A DNA stretch of 64,000 nt from Nonomuraea jabiensis. Its GTDB lineage: Bacteria; Actinomycetota; Actinomycetes; Streptosporangiales; Streptosporangiaceae. Position numbers and translations under genes: made by a program. Positions 26,103 through 34,803 of the stretch are shown piece by piece. The notes under the pieces were generated by a model, which saw only the letters and a list, made by a program, of their open reading frames with translations, was not told the DNA's origin and searched no databases. The stretch is from NCBI RefSeq assembly GCF_014204795.1, contig NZ_JACHMB010000001.1, positions 3,534,001 through 3,598,000 on the forward strand, given 5' to 3'. Position 1 is the stretch's first letter. The number at the start of each line of letters is the position of its first letter.

Positions 26103-26398
26103 TGGTTCCCCCTTGTCAGTGCGGCAGTATTCCACAAGTCCGTGCCCGCTGGGCATATTGCCGCATAGAGCTGCCAAGAGCCGCAAGGGTGGGCAGGGCC
26201 AGGCGAAGGCCGGTAGCGGCGGGGAAATTCACAGATCAGAGGACGGCGATGGGGCGCCGGATCTTGCTTCATGGCTCCACATTATGCCGTACTTCGCAGT
26301 TTTCTGCTGTTCTTCTCTTGTCCACGTCCGTAACACGCTGCTAACGTGACGGCAACTCGGCAGAGGACGGAAAGATCTCGATGTAGAAGGAGCCCGTC
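26103..26398. promoter_or_regulatory. Divergent promoter region, DeoR / sugar operon
   Basis: A 296-base gene-free stretch that must hold both promoters. The half near the transport operon is relatively AT-rich (26270-26345), with a GCAG-TTTT-CTGC dyad at 26296-26307. No operator can be assigned with confidence. Confidence 0.4.
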
Positions 26399-27688
26399 AT
26401 GGCGGTTGGTGCAACCCGGGTGAGGCAAGTGATAGGGGCGGCGACAGCGGTTGCGACGGTCGCGCTCGTGGCGGCGTGTGGCTCGGGCGCCTCGGGCGAC
26501 ACCGCCTCGGACGGCAGCGTGACGCTGGAGTTCGCGCAGTGGTGGGGGGCCGAGCTGCCGGCCGGGGAGTTTGACAAGATTGTTAACGATTTCACCGCAC
26601 AGAATCCGAACATCAAGATCAAGCTGCTGAGCGCGCCGTACGCTTCGACGAAGCAGCAGCTGATCACCGGCGCCGCGTCGAAGACGTTGCCCGACGTGGT
26701 GGGCCTCGACGGCGCCTGGGTCAACGACTTCGCCAAGCAGGGCGCGATAACCGATCTGTCCAAGCTGATGGCCGACGCGAAGTACGACGCCGGCCAGCTC
26801 GCCAGTCAGGTGCAGATCAAGGGCAAGACCTACATGATCCCGGTGGTCAACTTCGTCTACCCGCTCTTCGTCAACAAGGACCTGCTCACCAAGGCCGGCG
26901 TCGCCAAGGTGCCCACCACGCGCACCGAGTTCCTCGACGCGGCCAAGAAGATCAGCGCAACCGGCAGCGACGTGAAGGGCTGGGCGCTCCCGCTCGACAC
27001 CGCCGTCCCCAACGGCATCCAGAACGACGTCATGTCCTGGCTCTGGGCGTCCGGCGGCAGCATGCTGGCCAACGGCAAGCCCAACCTGACCGGCGCGCCG
27101 GTCAAGAACGTGGTCGAGTACGTGAAGAGCCTGAACGACGCGGGCGTCATCGCCCCCGGCTCGCTCACCATGAAAGAACAGGACAAGGTCGAGAAGTTCA
27201 CCAACGGCCAGGTCGGCATGATGATCGACTCGCTCGCGCACATCAACCTGATCAAGAAGAACAAGCCGGATCTGAAGTTCGAGGTGGCGGCCATTCCGGC
27301 CGAGGACGGCTACACCGGCAAGCGCGGCCTCCCGTACGCGTCCTGGGGTATCGGCATCTCCGACTCCACCGAGCACAAGGCCGAGGCGTTCAAGTTCGTG
27401 TCCTACCTGCTCAGCAAGGAGACCAACGCGAAGCTGAGCACGATCGCGAACGGCTTCCCGGGTAACAAGCACGCCCAGCCCGACTTCAGCAACAGCGACC
27501 CGCTGTTCAAGACCGCTTTCGACATCTACCAGCAGGGCTACCCCGCCAACGAGTTCGTCGGCCTGCCCAAGTCCGAGGACCTGATGCGCAGCTTCGACGA
27601 GCAGCTCCAGCTCGTGCTGACCGGCAAGACGAGTGTCGACGACGCCCTCGCCAAGTCGCAGGAGTCCTGGTCCTCGGTGATCGGGTAG
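26399..27688 (+). CDS. sugar ABC transporter substrate-binding lipoprotein
   Basis: A 429-aa family-1 extracellular solute-binding protein. The signal peptide ends in the lipobox VAAC at residue 27, followed by a Ser/Gly/Asp linker. Mature features include EFAQWWGAELPAGEFDKIVNDFTAQNPNIKIKLL and DVVGLDGAWVNDFAKQGAI, typical of sugar binders. AAGGAG precedes the ATG. It is the first gene of an operon with two permeases, an aldolase, a kinase and an isomerase. The sugar is not predictable. Confidence 0.92.
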   Translation: MAVGATRVRQVIGAATAVATVALVAACGSGASGDTASDGSVTLEFAQWWGAELPAGEFDKIVNDFTAQNPNIKIKLLSAPYASTKQQLITGAASKTLPDVVGLDGAWVNDFAKQGAITDLSKLMADAKYDAGQLASQVQIKGKTYMIPVVNFVYPLFVNKDLLTKAGVAKVPTTRTEFLDAAKKISATGSDVKGWALPLDTAVPNGIQNDVMSWLWASGGSMLANGKPNLTGAPVKNVVEYVKSLNDAGVIAPGSLTMKEQDKVEKFTNGQVGMMIDSLAHINLIKKNKPDLKFEVAAIPAEDGYTGKRGLPYASWGIGISDSTEHKAEAFKFVSYLLSKETNAKLSTIANGFPGNKHAQPDFSNSDPLFKTAFDIYQQGYPANEFVGLPKSEDLMRSFDEQLQLVLTGKTSVDDALAKSQESWSSVIG

Positions 27689-27743
27689 CCCGCCCGGGCG
27701 CCGTGCCGGTCCCCAGGTGCGGCGCGCGATCAAGGAGAAAGCG

Positions 27744-28682
27744 ATGACATCCGTGATGGCACCGAAGACGGCGGCGCCCACCGAGGAACGGGTCACACCC
27801 GGCCGGACCCGCTCCCTGGCAAGGCGCCTGATCCCGTACGGCTATCTGTCCCCCACGGTGCTTCTGATCGTGGTCCTGATGGTGGTCCCCATCGTCATGG
27901 TGATCGGCTACTCGTTCCAGGACAACGTGATCGTCCAGGAGAACCCGGTGTTCGCCGGGTTCGCCAACTACACCAAGGTGCTCGCCGACCCGGACTTCCT
28001 GGCGGCGCTGCAGAACACCGCCATCTTCATCACGGTCAGCACCGTGGCCCACCTGGTCCTCGGCCTGGCGTTCGCGATGATGCTCAACACCCAGTTGCTG
28101 GGCGGGGTCGCCAAGGCCGTTTTCCGGATCGTCTACATCCTGCCCTGGCTGTTCACGATCGCGGTGATCGCCGTCATCTGGCGGCTGCTGCTCGACCCGT
28201 CCGGCGTGGTCAACTACGTCCTGCACACGCTGGGGCTCATCCAGGAGGGCGTGAACTGGCTCGGCGACCCGGGCAAGGCGCTCTGGGCGATCACGTTCGT
28301 CAACATCTGGTCCGGCTACCCGTTCTTCATGATCAGCCTGCTCGCCGCGCTGCAGGGCATCCCCAACGACCTGTACGAAGCGGCCGCGATGGACGGGACG
28401 AACTGGTTCCAGCGGTTCCTGCACGTGACGCTGCCCCAACTGCGACCGGTGATCATCAGCATGGGAGTGCTCGACCTGATCTGGACGTCCCAGCAGTTCG
28501 CCCTGATCTGGATGACGACCGGAGGCGGGCCGCTGAACGCCACCGAGATGCTCAGCACCTACACCTACAAGCAGGCCTTCAGCGAGTACGAGTTCGCGAC
28601 CGCGTCCGCCGCCGCCGTGATCGTGCTGCTGCTGACGATGATCCTGGCCTTCTTCTACGTACGCCAGCAAAGGGAGCGGTGA
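27744..28682 (+). CDS. sugar ABC transporter permease (MalF-type)
   Basis: A 312-aa inner-membrane permease with six hydrophobic segments and the EAA loop (EAAAMDGTNWFQRFLHVTLPQLRP) that contacts the ATPase. ATG 27744 has AAGGAG at a good distance; the upstream GTG at 27717 does not. The stop overlaps the second permease by 4 bases. No ATPase gene is present in the operon, so a shared MsiK-type ATPase is probably used, as is usual in actinomycetes. Confidence 0.92.
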   Translation: MTSVMAPKTAAPTEERVTPGRTRSLARRLIPYGYLSPTVLLIVVLMVVPIVMVIGYSFQDNVIVQENPVFAGFANYTKVLADPDFLAALQNTAIFITVSTVAHLVLGLAFAMMLNTQLLGGVAKAVFRIVYILPWLFTIAVIAVIWRLLLDPSGVVNYVLHTLGLIQEGVNWLGDPGKALWAITFVNIWSGYPFFMISLLAALQGIPNDLYEAAAMDGTNWFQRFLHVTLPQLRPVIISMGVLDLIWTSQQFALIWMTTGGGPLNATEMLSTYTYKQAFSEYEFATASAAAVIVLLLTMILAFFYVRQQRER

Positions 28683-29533
28683 GACGCATGGCCACCACCA
28701 TCAAGACCCGTCGCACCCTCGCCAAGGCCGGCGTCATCACCGGCCTCGTCATCGGCGGGCTGTTCGCCGGCCTGCCGGTCCTGTGGCTGCTGTCCACCTC
28801 GTTCAAGAGCAACGGGGAAGTCTTCCAGAATCCGCCGAAACTCATCACCGGCAGCTTCTCGTTCGACGCCTACTGGGAGATCCTCGGCGACGGTGCCCAG
28901 CTGCGGTACTTCCTCAACAGCTACATCGTCGCCTTCGCGGTGACCATCCTGACGCTGCTGGTGGCCGTCCTGGCGGGGTTCGCCTTCAGCCGCTTCACGT
29001 TCCCGTTCCAGAAGACCATCAACGCCGTGATCGTCAGCGTCCAGGCCGTGCCGCCGATCACGCTCGTCATTCCGTACTTCGGGCTCGTCGTCGGGCTCGG
29101 GCTGTACAACACCTATCCCGGCCTGATCCTCACGCACATGGTGTTCACCCTCCCGTACGCGATCATCATGATCACCGCGTACCTGAACACGCTGCCACGA
29201 GAGCTGGACGAGTCCGTCAAGGTCGACGGCGGCACCAACTGGACCGCGCTGTGGCGGATCCTGGTACCGATCTCGGTGCCCGGTCTGATCGCGGTCGGCG
29301 TGTACACGTTCATGATCTCGTGGAACGAGTACCTGTTCGCGCTCACTCTGACCCGTACCGACGACATGCGCACCGTGCCGATCGGCATCCAGATGCTCAT
29401 GGGCCAGCACTCGTACGAGTGGAACCAGATGATGGCCATGAGCATCCTCGGGTCCATTCCGGTCCTCCTCCTCTTCCTCCTGTTCCAGCGACGGTTCATC
29501 GGCGGGCTCACCGCCGGCGCCGTCAAGGCCTGA
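28679..29533 (+). CDS. sugar ABC transporter permease (MalG-type)
   Basis: A 284-aa permease with the conserved EAA-type loop (ELDESVKVDGGTNWTALWRILVPISVPGL) and the MalG-like C-terminus (FLLFQRRFIGGLTAGAVKA). The GTG start lies in a GTGA overlap with the first permease; ATG 28688 is an alternative. It completes the import pore with the preceding gene. Confidence 0.92.
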   Translation: MRRMATTIKTRRTLAKAGVITGLVIGGLFAGLPVLWLLSTSFKSNGEVFQNPPKLITGSFSFDAYWEILGDGAQLRYFLNSYIVAFAVTILTLLVAVLAGFAFSRFTFPFQKTINAVIVSVQAVPPITLVIPYFGLVVGLGLYNTYPGLILTHMVFTLPYAIIMITAYLNTLPRELDESVKVDGGTNWTALWRILVPISVPGLIAVGVYTFMISWNEYLFALTLTRTDDMRTVPIGIQMLMGQHSYEWNQMMAMSILGSIPVLLLFLLFQRRFIGGLTAGAVKA

Positions 29534-29566
29534 CACACCCAGCACCCAAAAGGAGAAAACGCACAA

Positions 29567-30430
29567 ATGCTGACGACCGGCAAGGCGATCCTGGATGTCG
29601 CCAACGAACACAGCTTCGCCGTGCCCGCCTTCAACATCAGCGACTGGGCGATGTTCAAGGGGATCGTCGAGATCAGCGAGGAGACGAACGCACCCCTGAT
29701 CGTCGGGATCCACCCGGACGAGGTTCGGCACATCGGCCGCGAGATGATCACCGGCATCGTCGAGCGGTCGCACAACTCGAGCGTCCCGATCGCGATCCAC
29801 TGGGACCACGGCGCCACCTATGAGCAGATCCTGCAGGCGATCCAGTACGGCTTCACCTCCGTGATGATCGACGGGTCGCTGAAGCCGTTCGAGGAGAACA
29901 TCGCGATCACCAAGAAGGTCACCGACTCGGCGCACGTTCTCGGCGTGTCGGTGGAGGGCGAGCTCGGCACGATCGGCGGGAACGACAGCTACGCCGAGGC
30001 GGGCGCCGCCGAGATCATCTACACCGACCCTGACGACGCGGTCACGTTCGTCGAGCAGACCGGCGTGGACAGCCTCGCCGTCGCGATCGGGACGTTCCAC
30101 GGCCTCTACCCGGCCCACCTCAAGCCGGAGCTGAAGCTCGACCTGCTCAAGGAGATCAAGAGCCGGGTGCAGATCCCCCTGGTGCTGCACGGCGGCTCCG
30201 GCAACCCGGATGACGAGATCCGCGAGGCGGCGCGCATCGGCATCAACAAGATCAACATCTCCACCGATATCAAGGTCGCCTACCACGACAAGATGCGCGA
30301 GGTGCTGGGCAACGACCGGAAGGTGCGCGAGCCGAACGCCATCCAGCCCGCCTGCCTCGAGGCCATGAAGGTGGTCGCCGCCCAGAAGATCGAGCTGTTC
30401 GGCGCCGCCGGTAAGGGCTCGCTCTACTGA
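29567..30430 (+). CDS. class II ketose-bisphosphate aldolase
   Basis: A 287-aa class II (zinc) aldolase of the fructose/tagatose-bisphosphate family. It begins MLTTGKAILDVANEHSFAVPAFNI. Zinc-ligand regions are HWDHGA, EGELGTIGG, GTFHGLYP and LHGGSGNPDDEIREAARIGINKINISTD. It cleaves a ketose 1,6-bisphosphate to dihydroxyacetone phosphate and an aldehyde; the stereochemistry (fructose, tagatose or a relative) cannot be read. It sits between the transporter and an ADP-dependent kinase. Confidence 0.9.
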   Translation: MLTTGKAILDVANEHSFAVPAFNISDWAMFKGIVEISEETNAPLIVGIHPDEVRHIGREMITGIVERSHNSSVPIAIHWDHGATYEQILQAIQYGFTSVMIDGSLKPFEENIAITKKVTDSAHVLGVSVEGELGTIGGNDSYAEAGAAEIIYTDPDDAVTFVEQTGVDSLAVAIGTFHGLYPAHLKPELKLDLLKEIKSRVQIPLVLHGGSGNPDDEIREAARIGINKINISTDIKVAYHDKMREVLGNDRKVREPNAIQPACLEAMKVVAAQKIELFGAAGKGSLY

Positions 30431-30431
30431 C

Positions 30432-31628
30432 ATGGCCGACGCGTCCCGAACAATCCTGGGCCTCGGCGGTTGCGTCGACTACGAGTTGAAGCTGACCACC
30501 AGTGTCCTGGAACAGCTTGTCGCCGAGTACGGCATCGTGGCCGCGGAACTGACGTCGCCGGCCACGGTGACCAGCGAGCGGGACCTCGTGGTGTCGATCC
30601 TGGGGTACGTGGCCCGGGGCGGTGGCGGTGAACACTTCGTCGCCTCCGCCCCGGCGCTGTCGACCTTCGCGGACCGGTTCCCACATCGGGAAACTCTGGG
30701 CGGCACCTCGGTGCGGGCCGGGATCGTGATGAGCCGGCTCGGCGTGCCGTCCACGCTGCACCTGGTCAGCGTCAACGACACCTTCCGCCGGCTGCTGCCG
30801 GCGGACTGCGAGTACATCAACAGCGGTGTCGGGGACACCTTCCATCCACACCTGATCGTCCAGTACGACAAGGGCCTGCGGGTCCGGGCGGGCGACATCG
30901 ACATCGTCGCGCCGTTCCCGAACCGCCTGATCTACGTCAACGACCCGGCGAACGCTGCCATGCTGCTCACCGGCGATCTCGGCGACCGGTTGCGGAAAGC
31001 GGACATCTTTCTGATCTCCGGATTCAACGCCATGCGCGACCAGGCGGAGCTCGACGAGAGGCTCGCCTCCCTGAAAGAGCACATGCGGCAGCTGCCGTAC
31101 GGGGCGGTCGCCTACTTCGAGGACGCGGCATACCACGAGCCCGCCTTCAGCCGCCGGGTCCGGGACGCGCTGCTCGACAAGATCGACGTGTACGGACTGA
31201 ACGAGGACGAGCTGCAGTCGTACATCGGGCGCCCGGTCGACCTGCTCTCGGCCGAGGACGTCGCGGAGGCGCTCACGGCGGTGCACGCGCTCATCCCGGT
31301 GCCGACGCTGGTGCTGCACACGAAGTACTGGGCCGCGGCGCTCGGCGCAGGCGCTTACGCCGACGCCCTCGACACCGGCACGGTCATGGCCGCCACCCGC
31401 TACTGCCACGGCGACGAATTCAGCGAGGAGGACGTCGAGCGGGTGCGCCGACTGGCCCGGCGGCCCGAGTCCGTCGCCTTCGCGGCGGCGCTGCGCTCGC
31501 GCATGGGGGCGAGTGTCGACTGTGTCCCCGGCTTCGCACTCGACGTCCAGAATCCCACCACCGTCGGGCTCGGCGACACGTTCGTCGGCGGCTTCCTCGC
31601 CGAGCTGGCCCTGAAGGGACATCGATGA
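30432..31628 (+). CDS. ADP-dependent phosphofructokinase/glucokinase family kinase
   Basis: A 398-aa member of the ADP_PFK_GK family (ribokinase superfamily). Evidence is GLGGCVDYEL at the start, GGTSVRAGIVMSRLG, LISGFNAMRD, VYGLNEDEL and the catalytic GLGDTFVGGF near the C-terminus. Known members use ADP rather than ATP to phosphorylate glucose or fructose-6-phosphate. Most were described in archaea and in eukaryotic glucokinases; bacterial ones are less studied. Its place between an aldolase and an isomerase suggests it makes the bisphosphate the aldolase cleaves. Confidence 0.8.
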   Translation: MADASRTILGLGGCVDYELKLTTSVLEQLVAEYGIVAAELTSPATVTSERDLVVSILGYVARGGGGEHFVASAPALSTFADRFPHRETLGGTSVRAGIVMSRLGVPSTLHLVSVNDTFRRLLPADCEYINSGVGDTFHPHLIVQYDKGLRVRAGDIDIVAPFPNRLIYVNDPANAAMLLTGDLGDRLRKADIFLISGFNAMRDQAELDERLASLKEHMRQLPYGAVAYFEDAAYHEPAFSRRVRDALLDKIDVYGLNEDELQSYIGRPVDLLSAEDVAEALTAVHALIPVPTLVLHTKYWAAALGAGAYADALDTGTVMAATRYCHGDEFSEEDVERVRRLARRPESVAFAAALRSRMGASVDCVPGFALDVQNPTTVGLGDTFVGGFLAELALKGHR

Positions 31629-32575
31629 CCGTCGAGGTACTGCCTGCCAACCAGCCCGAGACGTTCTATCGCGGCGCCGGCCGGATCGCCGAGTTCCGCA
31701 ACGTGCCCGGGCTGCCCGACCGCCCGGAGGACTGGGTGGGCTCGGTGACCTCCAGGTTCGGGCTCGCCCCATCCGGGCTGTCCACCCTGGCCGACGGCCG
31801 CGTGCTGGCCGAGGCGATCGCCGCGGATCCGCGCTGGTGGCTCGGCCCGGAACGCGCCGACACCGGCGTGCTGGTGAAGCTGCTCGACGCCGGCCAGCGG
31901 CTGCCGTTGCACGTGCACCCCGACCGCCGCTTCGCCACCGCGCACCTCGCCTCGCCGTACGGGAAGACCGAGGCATGGGTGATCGTCTCCGCGCGGCCCG
32001 GCGCGTACGTCCATCTGGGTTTTGCCCGTGACGTGGAGGCCGCCGAGCTGGCCGGCTGGGTGGACGGGCAGAAAACTGAGGCGATGCTCGCCGCCACCAA
32101 CAAAATCCCGGTCGCGGCCGGCGACGCGATCCTCTGCCCGGCCGGGCTTCCGCACGCGATCGGCGACGGCATCCTGCTGGTCGAGGTCCAGGAGCCGACC
32201 GACTTCTCGGTGCTGCTGGAGTACGAGGGCTTCGGCCTCGCCGGCGGCCACCTCGGCCTCGGCTACGACCTGGCTCTGCAGTGCGTCGACCGCGGCGCCT
32301 GGACGCCGTCACGCCTCGACGAACTCCGCGGTACTCCAGCGCGACTGCTGCCCGAGGCCGCGGACAAGTTCTTCGCCGTTCGCCGTTTGCATGGCGGCGA
32401 ACGCCTGGAACGTGGCTTCAGCGTGCTGGTGGTGGTGGCCGGGGAGGGCAGGCTGATCGGCGACAAGGACGACCTGTCGCTCCGGCGGGGAGACACGCTG
32501 CTGGTCCCGTACGCCGCCGGCCCGGTTCTTCTGGACGGCCAGGTCGAGGTGATCCGCCTCTCGGCGTCCGCCTGA
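31625..32575 (+). CDS. class I mannose-6-phosphate isomerase-like protein
   Basis: A 316-aa cupin isomerase. Metal-ligand motifs are LHVHPDRRFA, KTEAWVIV and PAGLPHAIGDGILLVEVQEPTDFS, the ManA signature order. Length is close to short bacterial ManA. The ATGA overlap with the kinase gene indicates one operon. The likely role is aldose/ketose phosphate interconversion for the imported sugar; a true mannose-6-phosphate substrate is not proven. Confidence 0.82.
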   Translation: MTVEVLPANQPETFYRGAGRIAEFRNVPGLPDRPEDWVGSVTSRFGLAPSGLSTLADGRVLAEAIAADPRWWLGPERADTGVLVKLLDAGQRLPLHVHPDRRFATAHLASPYGKTEAWVIVSARPGAYVHLGFARDVEAAELAGWVDGQKTEAMLAATNKIPVAAGDAILCPAGLPHAIGDGILLVEVQEPTDFSVLLEYEGFGLAGGHLGLGYDLALQCVDRGAWTPSRLDELRGTPARLLPEAADKFFAVRRLHGGERLERGFSVLVVVAGEGRLIGDKDDLSLRRGDTLLVPYAAGPVLLDGQVEVIRLSASA

Positions 32576-32672
32576 CTGCCACAGCGCTTCCGCCTTCACC
32601 GGCGCAATCATCCCGCTGTGGGGCCAGAGCCGCAGTTCGCGCCAGAGGCGACCCCCGCTGGCCGCGTTGCCG

Positions 32673-33071
32673 TCAGCGAGCGAACTTCTCGATGGCGGCC
32701 GGGGTGACAGGGGTGAAGAAGTTGACGAGGTTGCCGTCGGGGTCACGCAGCAGGAGCGACCGGTTGCCCCACGGCATCGTCGTGGGCTCGTTGACGAGGT
32801 CCTCGACGAAGCCGACCACGTTCTGATGCACGCCGTCCACGTCGTCGACGAGGAACTCGATGATCACGGTGCGGTTGTCGGCGGGACGGGCAGCGTCAGG
32901 CGCGAAGAGCGGGACGGTGCGGGTGCTGCCGATCGCGAGGGTGGCGGAGGCGGTTCTGAGCTCCGCGAAGTCCGCGCCGGACCAACTGGCCCGCAGTCCC
33001 GTGGCTCGCTCGTAGAAGCCGACGAGGCGTGCGATGTCGCCCGTGATGATGCGGATCGATACGAAGTCCAT
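32673..33071 (-). CDS. VOC (glyoxalase/bleomycin-resistance fold) protein
   Basis: A 132-aa vicinal-oxygen-chelate protein beginning MDFVSIRIITGDIARLVGFYERATGL and ending SLLLRDPDGNLVNFFTPVT, the two halves of the betaalphabetabetabeta fold. The substrate is unknown. It is divergent from a WYL-type regulator across 95 bases that contain an inverted repeat, a common arrangement in which the regulator controls its neighbour. Confidence 0.85.
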   Translation of the reverse strand: MDFVSIRIITGDIARLVGFYERATGLRASWSGADFAELRTASATLAIGSTRTVPLFAPDAARPADNRTVIIEFLVDDVDGVHQNVVGFVEDLVNEPTTMPWGNRSLLLRDPDGNLVNFFTPVTPAAIEKFAR

Positions 33072-33110
33072 GGTGATTTCCCTGTTCGTGGGGGCTGTTG
33101 TCCGGTGGCA

Positions 33111-33145
33111 TACTAGGGCGGATTCTGGACAGAAACCGCCCAGTA
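33111..33145. promoter_or_regulatory. Inverted repeat between VOC gene and WYL regulator
   Basis: TACTAGGGCGG at 33111-33121 faces CCGCCCAGTA at 33136-33145 (arms complementary apart from one extra base). It lies between the divergent starts at 33071 and 33167, so it is a likely operator for the YafY-type regulator. Confidence 0.45.
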
Positions 33146-33166
33146 TTCTCGCTAAGGCTGTGTGAC

Positions 33167-34183
33167 GTGGCTCGACCTACTCATCGCGTCCTCACGCTGT
33201 TGGAGCTCCTGCAGTCGGGCGGCATCCGGACGATGGCCGAGCTCGCCGACCGGCTCGGCGTCGACGAGCGCACCGTGCGGCGGTACGTGGACCACCTGAT
33301 CGACCTCGACGTGCCTGTCGAGTCGGTGCGCGGCCGCTACGGCGGATACCGGCTCGCCCCCGGATACCGCATGCCTCCGCTCATGCTGAGTGACGACGAA
33401 GCGCTCGCCGTGCTGCTCGGCCTGGTCGCCGGCCGCCGGTCAGGGTTGATGACGGCGACGGGCACGGCGAGTGAGACGGCGGCGGCCAAGATCCGGCGGG
33501 TCCTGCCCGAGCGGCTCGCCCGCAGGCTCGACACCGTGCTCGAATCCCTCGCCTTCACGGCTCCGCCCGGCGAGTTCGCCACCCCGGAGATCGCGGTCCT
33601 GCTCTCCATCGCCGACGCCGTGCGCCATCACCGGCCGATCTCGATCAGGTACACCGCCGCCGACGGCCGGCGCAGCGAGCGCACGCTGCATCCGTACGGG
33701 CTCGTGGCCCACTCGGGCCGGTGGTACGTCACGGGTGCGGATCCCGAGATCGGCGACGATCGGACCTTCCGGCTGGATCGCATCGCAGATGCGAGGGCCC
33801 TGCCGGGTTCGTTCGAGCCGCCTGCCGGGCTTGATCCGGCGCAGCGCGTTCTGTCAGGGCTTGCCAAGGCTCCGTACCGGTATGAAGTGGTCCTGCGCAT
33901 CCAGGGGACGGTCGAGCAGATCCGCGCCCGGCTTCCCGCCGGTGTTGCGACTGTGGAGGAGCCCACGTCCGCGGGGGGCGCCGATCCCGAGGCCGAGGGC
34001 TGGCTCCGCGTCGAGTTGCGAGCCGAGCGGCTCGACTGGTTGCCTCCGGTGCTCGCGTCGCTCGACCGGCCGTTCGTCATCGAGCGACCGGACGAGCTCC
34101 GGGGCCTTGTCGCCGCGCTCGCCGACCGGCTCGCGGCCTCTGCCCGCAGGGTCCCGCCTGCGCCGGGCACAGGTGTTGCCTGA
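33167..34183 (+). CDS. YafY/WYL-domain transcriptional regulator
   Basis: A 338-aa DeoR-HTH plus WYL regulator. The HTH is at residues 3-55 (HRVLTLLELLQSGGIRTMAELADRLGVDERTVRRYVDHLIDLD), followed by VRGRYGGYRLAPGYRMPPLMLSDDEALAV and the WYL region (LHPYGLVAHSGRWYVTGAD). GTG 33167 gives the family N-terminus. It likely controls the divergent VOC gene. Confidence 0.88.
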   Translation: MARPTHRVLTLLELLQSGGIRTMAELADRLGVDERTVRRYVDHLIDLDVPVESVRGRYGGYRLAPGYRMPPLMLSDDEALAVLLGLVAGRRSGLMTATGTASETAAAKIRRVLPERLARRLDTVLESLAFTAPPGEFATPEIAVLLSIADAVRHHRPISIRYTAADGRRSERTLHPYGLVAHSGRWYVTGADPEIGDDRTFRLDRIADARALPGSFEPPAGLDPAQRVLSGLAKAPYRYEVVLRIQGTVEQIRARLPAGVATVEEPTSAGGADPEAEGWLRVELRAERLDWLPPVLASLDRPFVIERPDELRGLVAALADRLAASARRVPPAPGTGVA

Positions 34184-34194
34184 CGTCCAGCGAG

Positions 34195-34709
34195 GAACGG
34201 TCAAGCGGCGCGGGTGCACTGCCGTTGGTCCACGGTTACCTCGAGGACGATGGCGTCGGTGGTCACCGCGGCGGCGAACCCGCCCGTCGGCCCGCCCGCG
34301 AAGCCAGGTCAGCAGGGCAGCCGGTGGCGCCGGGCAGACGGCCGCCAGTTCGGCGGGATGGTTGACGCGCATGCGGCGGACGCGGAGGTGACGCGCGTCC
34401 ACCGCGGTCTGCTGAGGCAGGATCGACATCGGCACGGCGAGGTGGCCCTCGGCGTGAACCGCGGTCGCGGCCAGCGTGGCGATGTCACGCCTGATGCCCG
34501 CCACGAATCTCGGTCAGCGCCTGCCGCACCTGTGTCTCGGGAGCGTCCAGCAGCTCGGCGATCCGGCGCAGCGGCAGGCCGAGGCGCTGCAGCCCGCGGA
34601 TGCGTTCGAGCCGTGACAGCTCGGCCACGCCGTACCAGCGGTAGCCGGTGGAACGGTCGACCGCGGCGGGAACCAGCAGCCCGCTGCTGTTGACCTCGCT
34701 GTCAGCCAT
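34195..34709 (-). pseudogene. MerR-family regulator remnant
   Basis: The 3' part of a MerR HTH is clear (STGYRWYGVAELSRLERIRGLQRLGLPLRRIAELLDAPETQVRQALTEI), but the first helix-turn-helix of the family is missing: the frame opens at ATG 34709 with unrelated residues. After 34485 the effector-domain residues continue in other frames (AGIRRDIATLAATAVHAEGH, later AAVTTDAIVLEVTVDQRQ to a stop near 34200), so at least two frameshifts exist. The gene is dead. It fills most of the 620-base space 34184-34803. Confidence 0.6.
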
Positions 34710-34803
34710 GATCGCCGGTCTGGGCTGGCTGGCACTGGCCGCGGCCGGGCTCCTGATGGCCGCTCGCCCGGCCGTGACCTCGACCAATGAGCGGGATGGC
34801 CCG

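Noticed and set aside
32579..32621. CCACAGCG / CGCTGTGG inverted repeat between manA-like and VOC genes
   Set aside because: The arms are only 8 bp with a 27-base loop and no T-run, so I do not call a terminator.
34708..34800. Forward hydrophobic stretch IAGLGWLALAAAGLLMA
   Set aside because: Could be a transporter tail fragment, but it overlaps the MerR remnant on the other strand and lacks any start or family motif.
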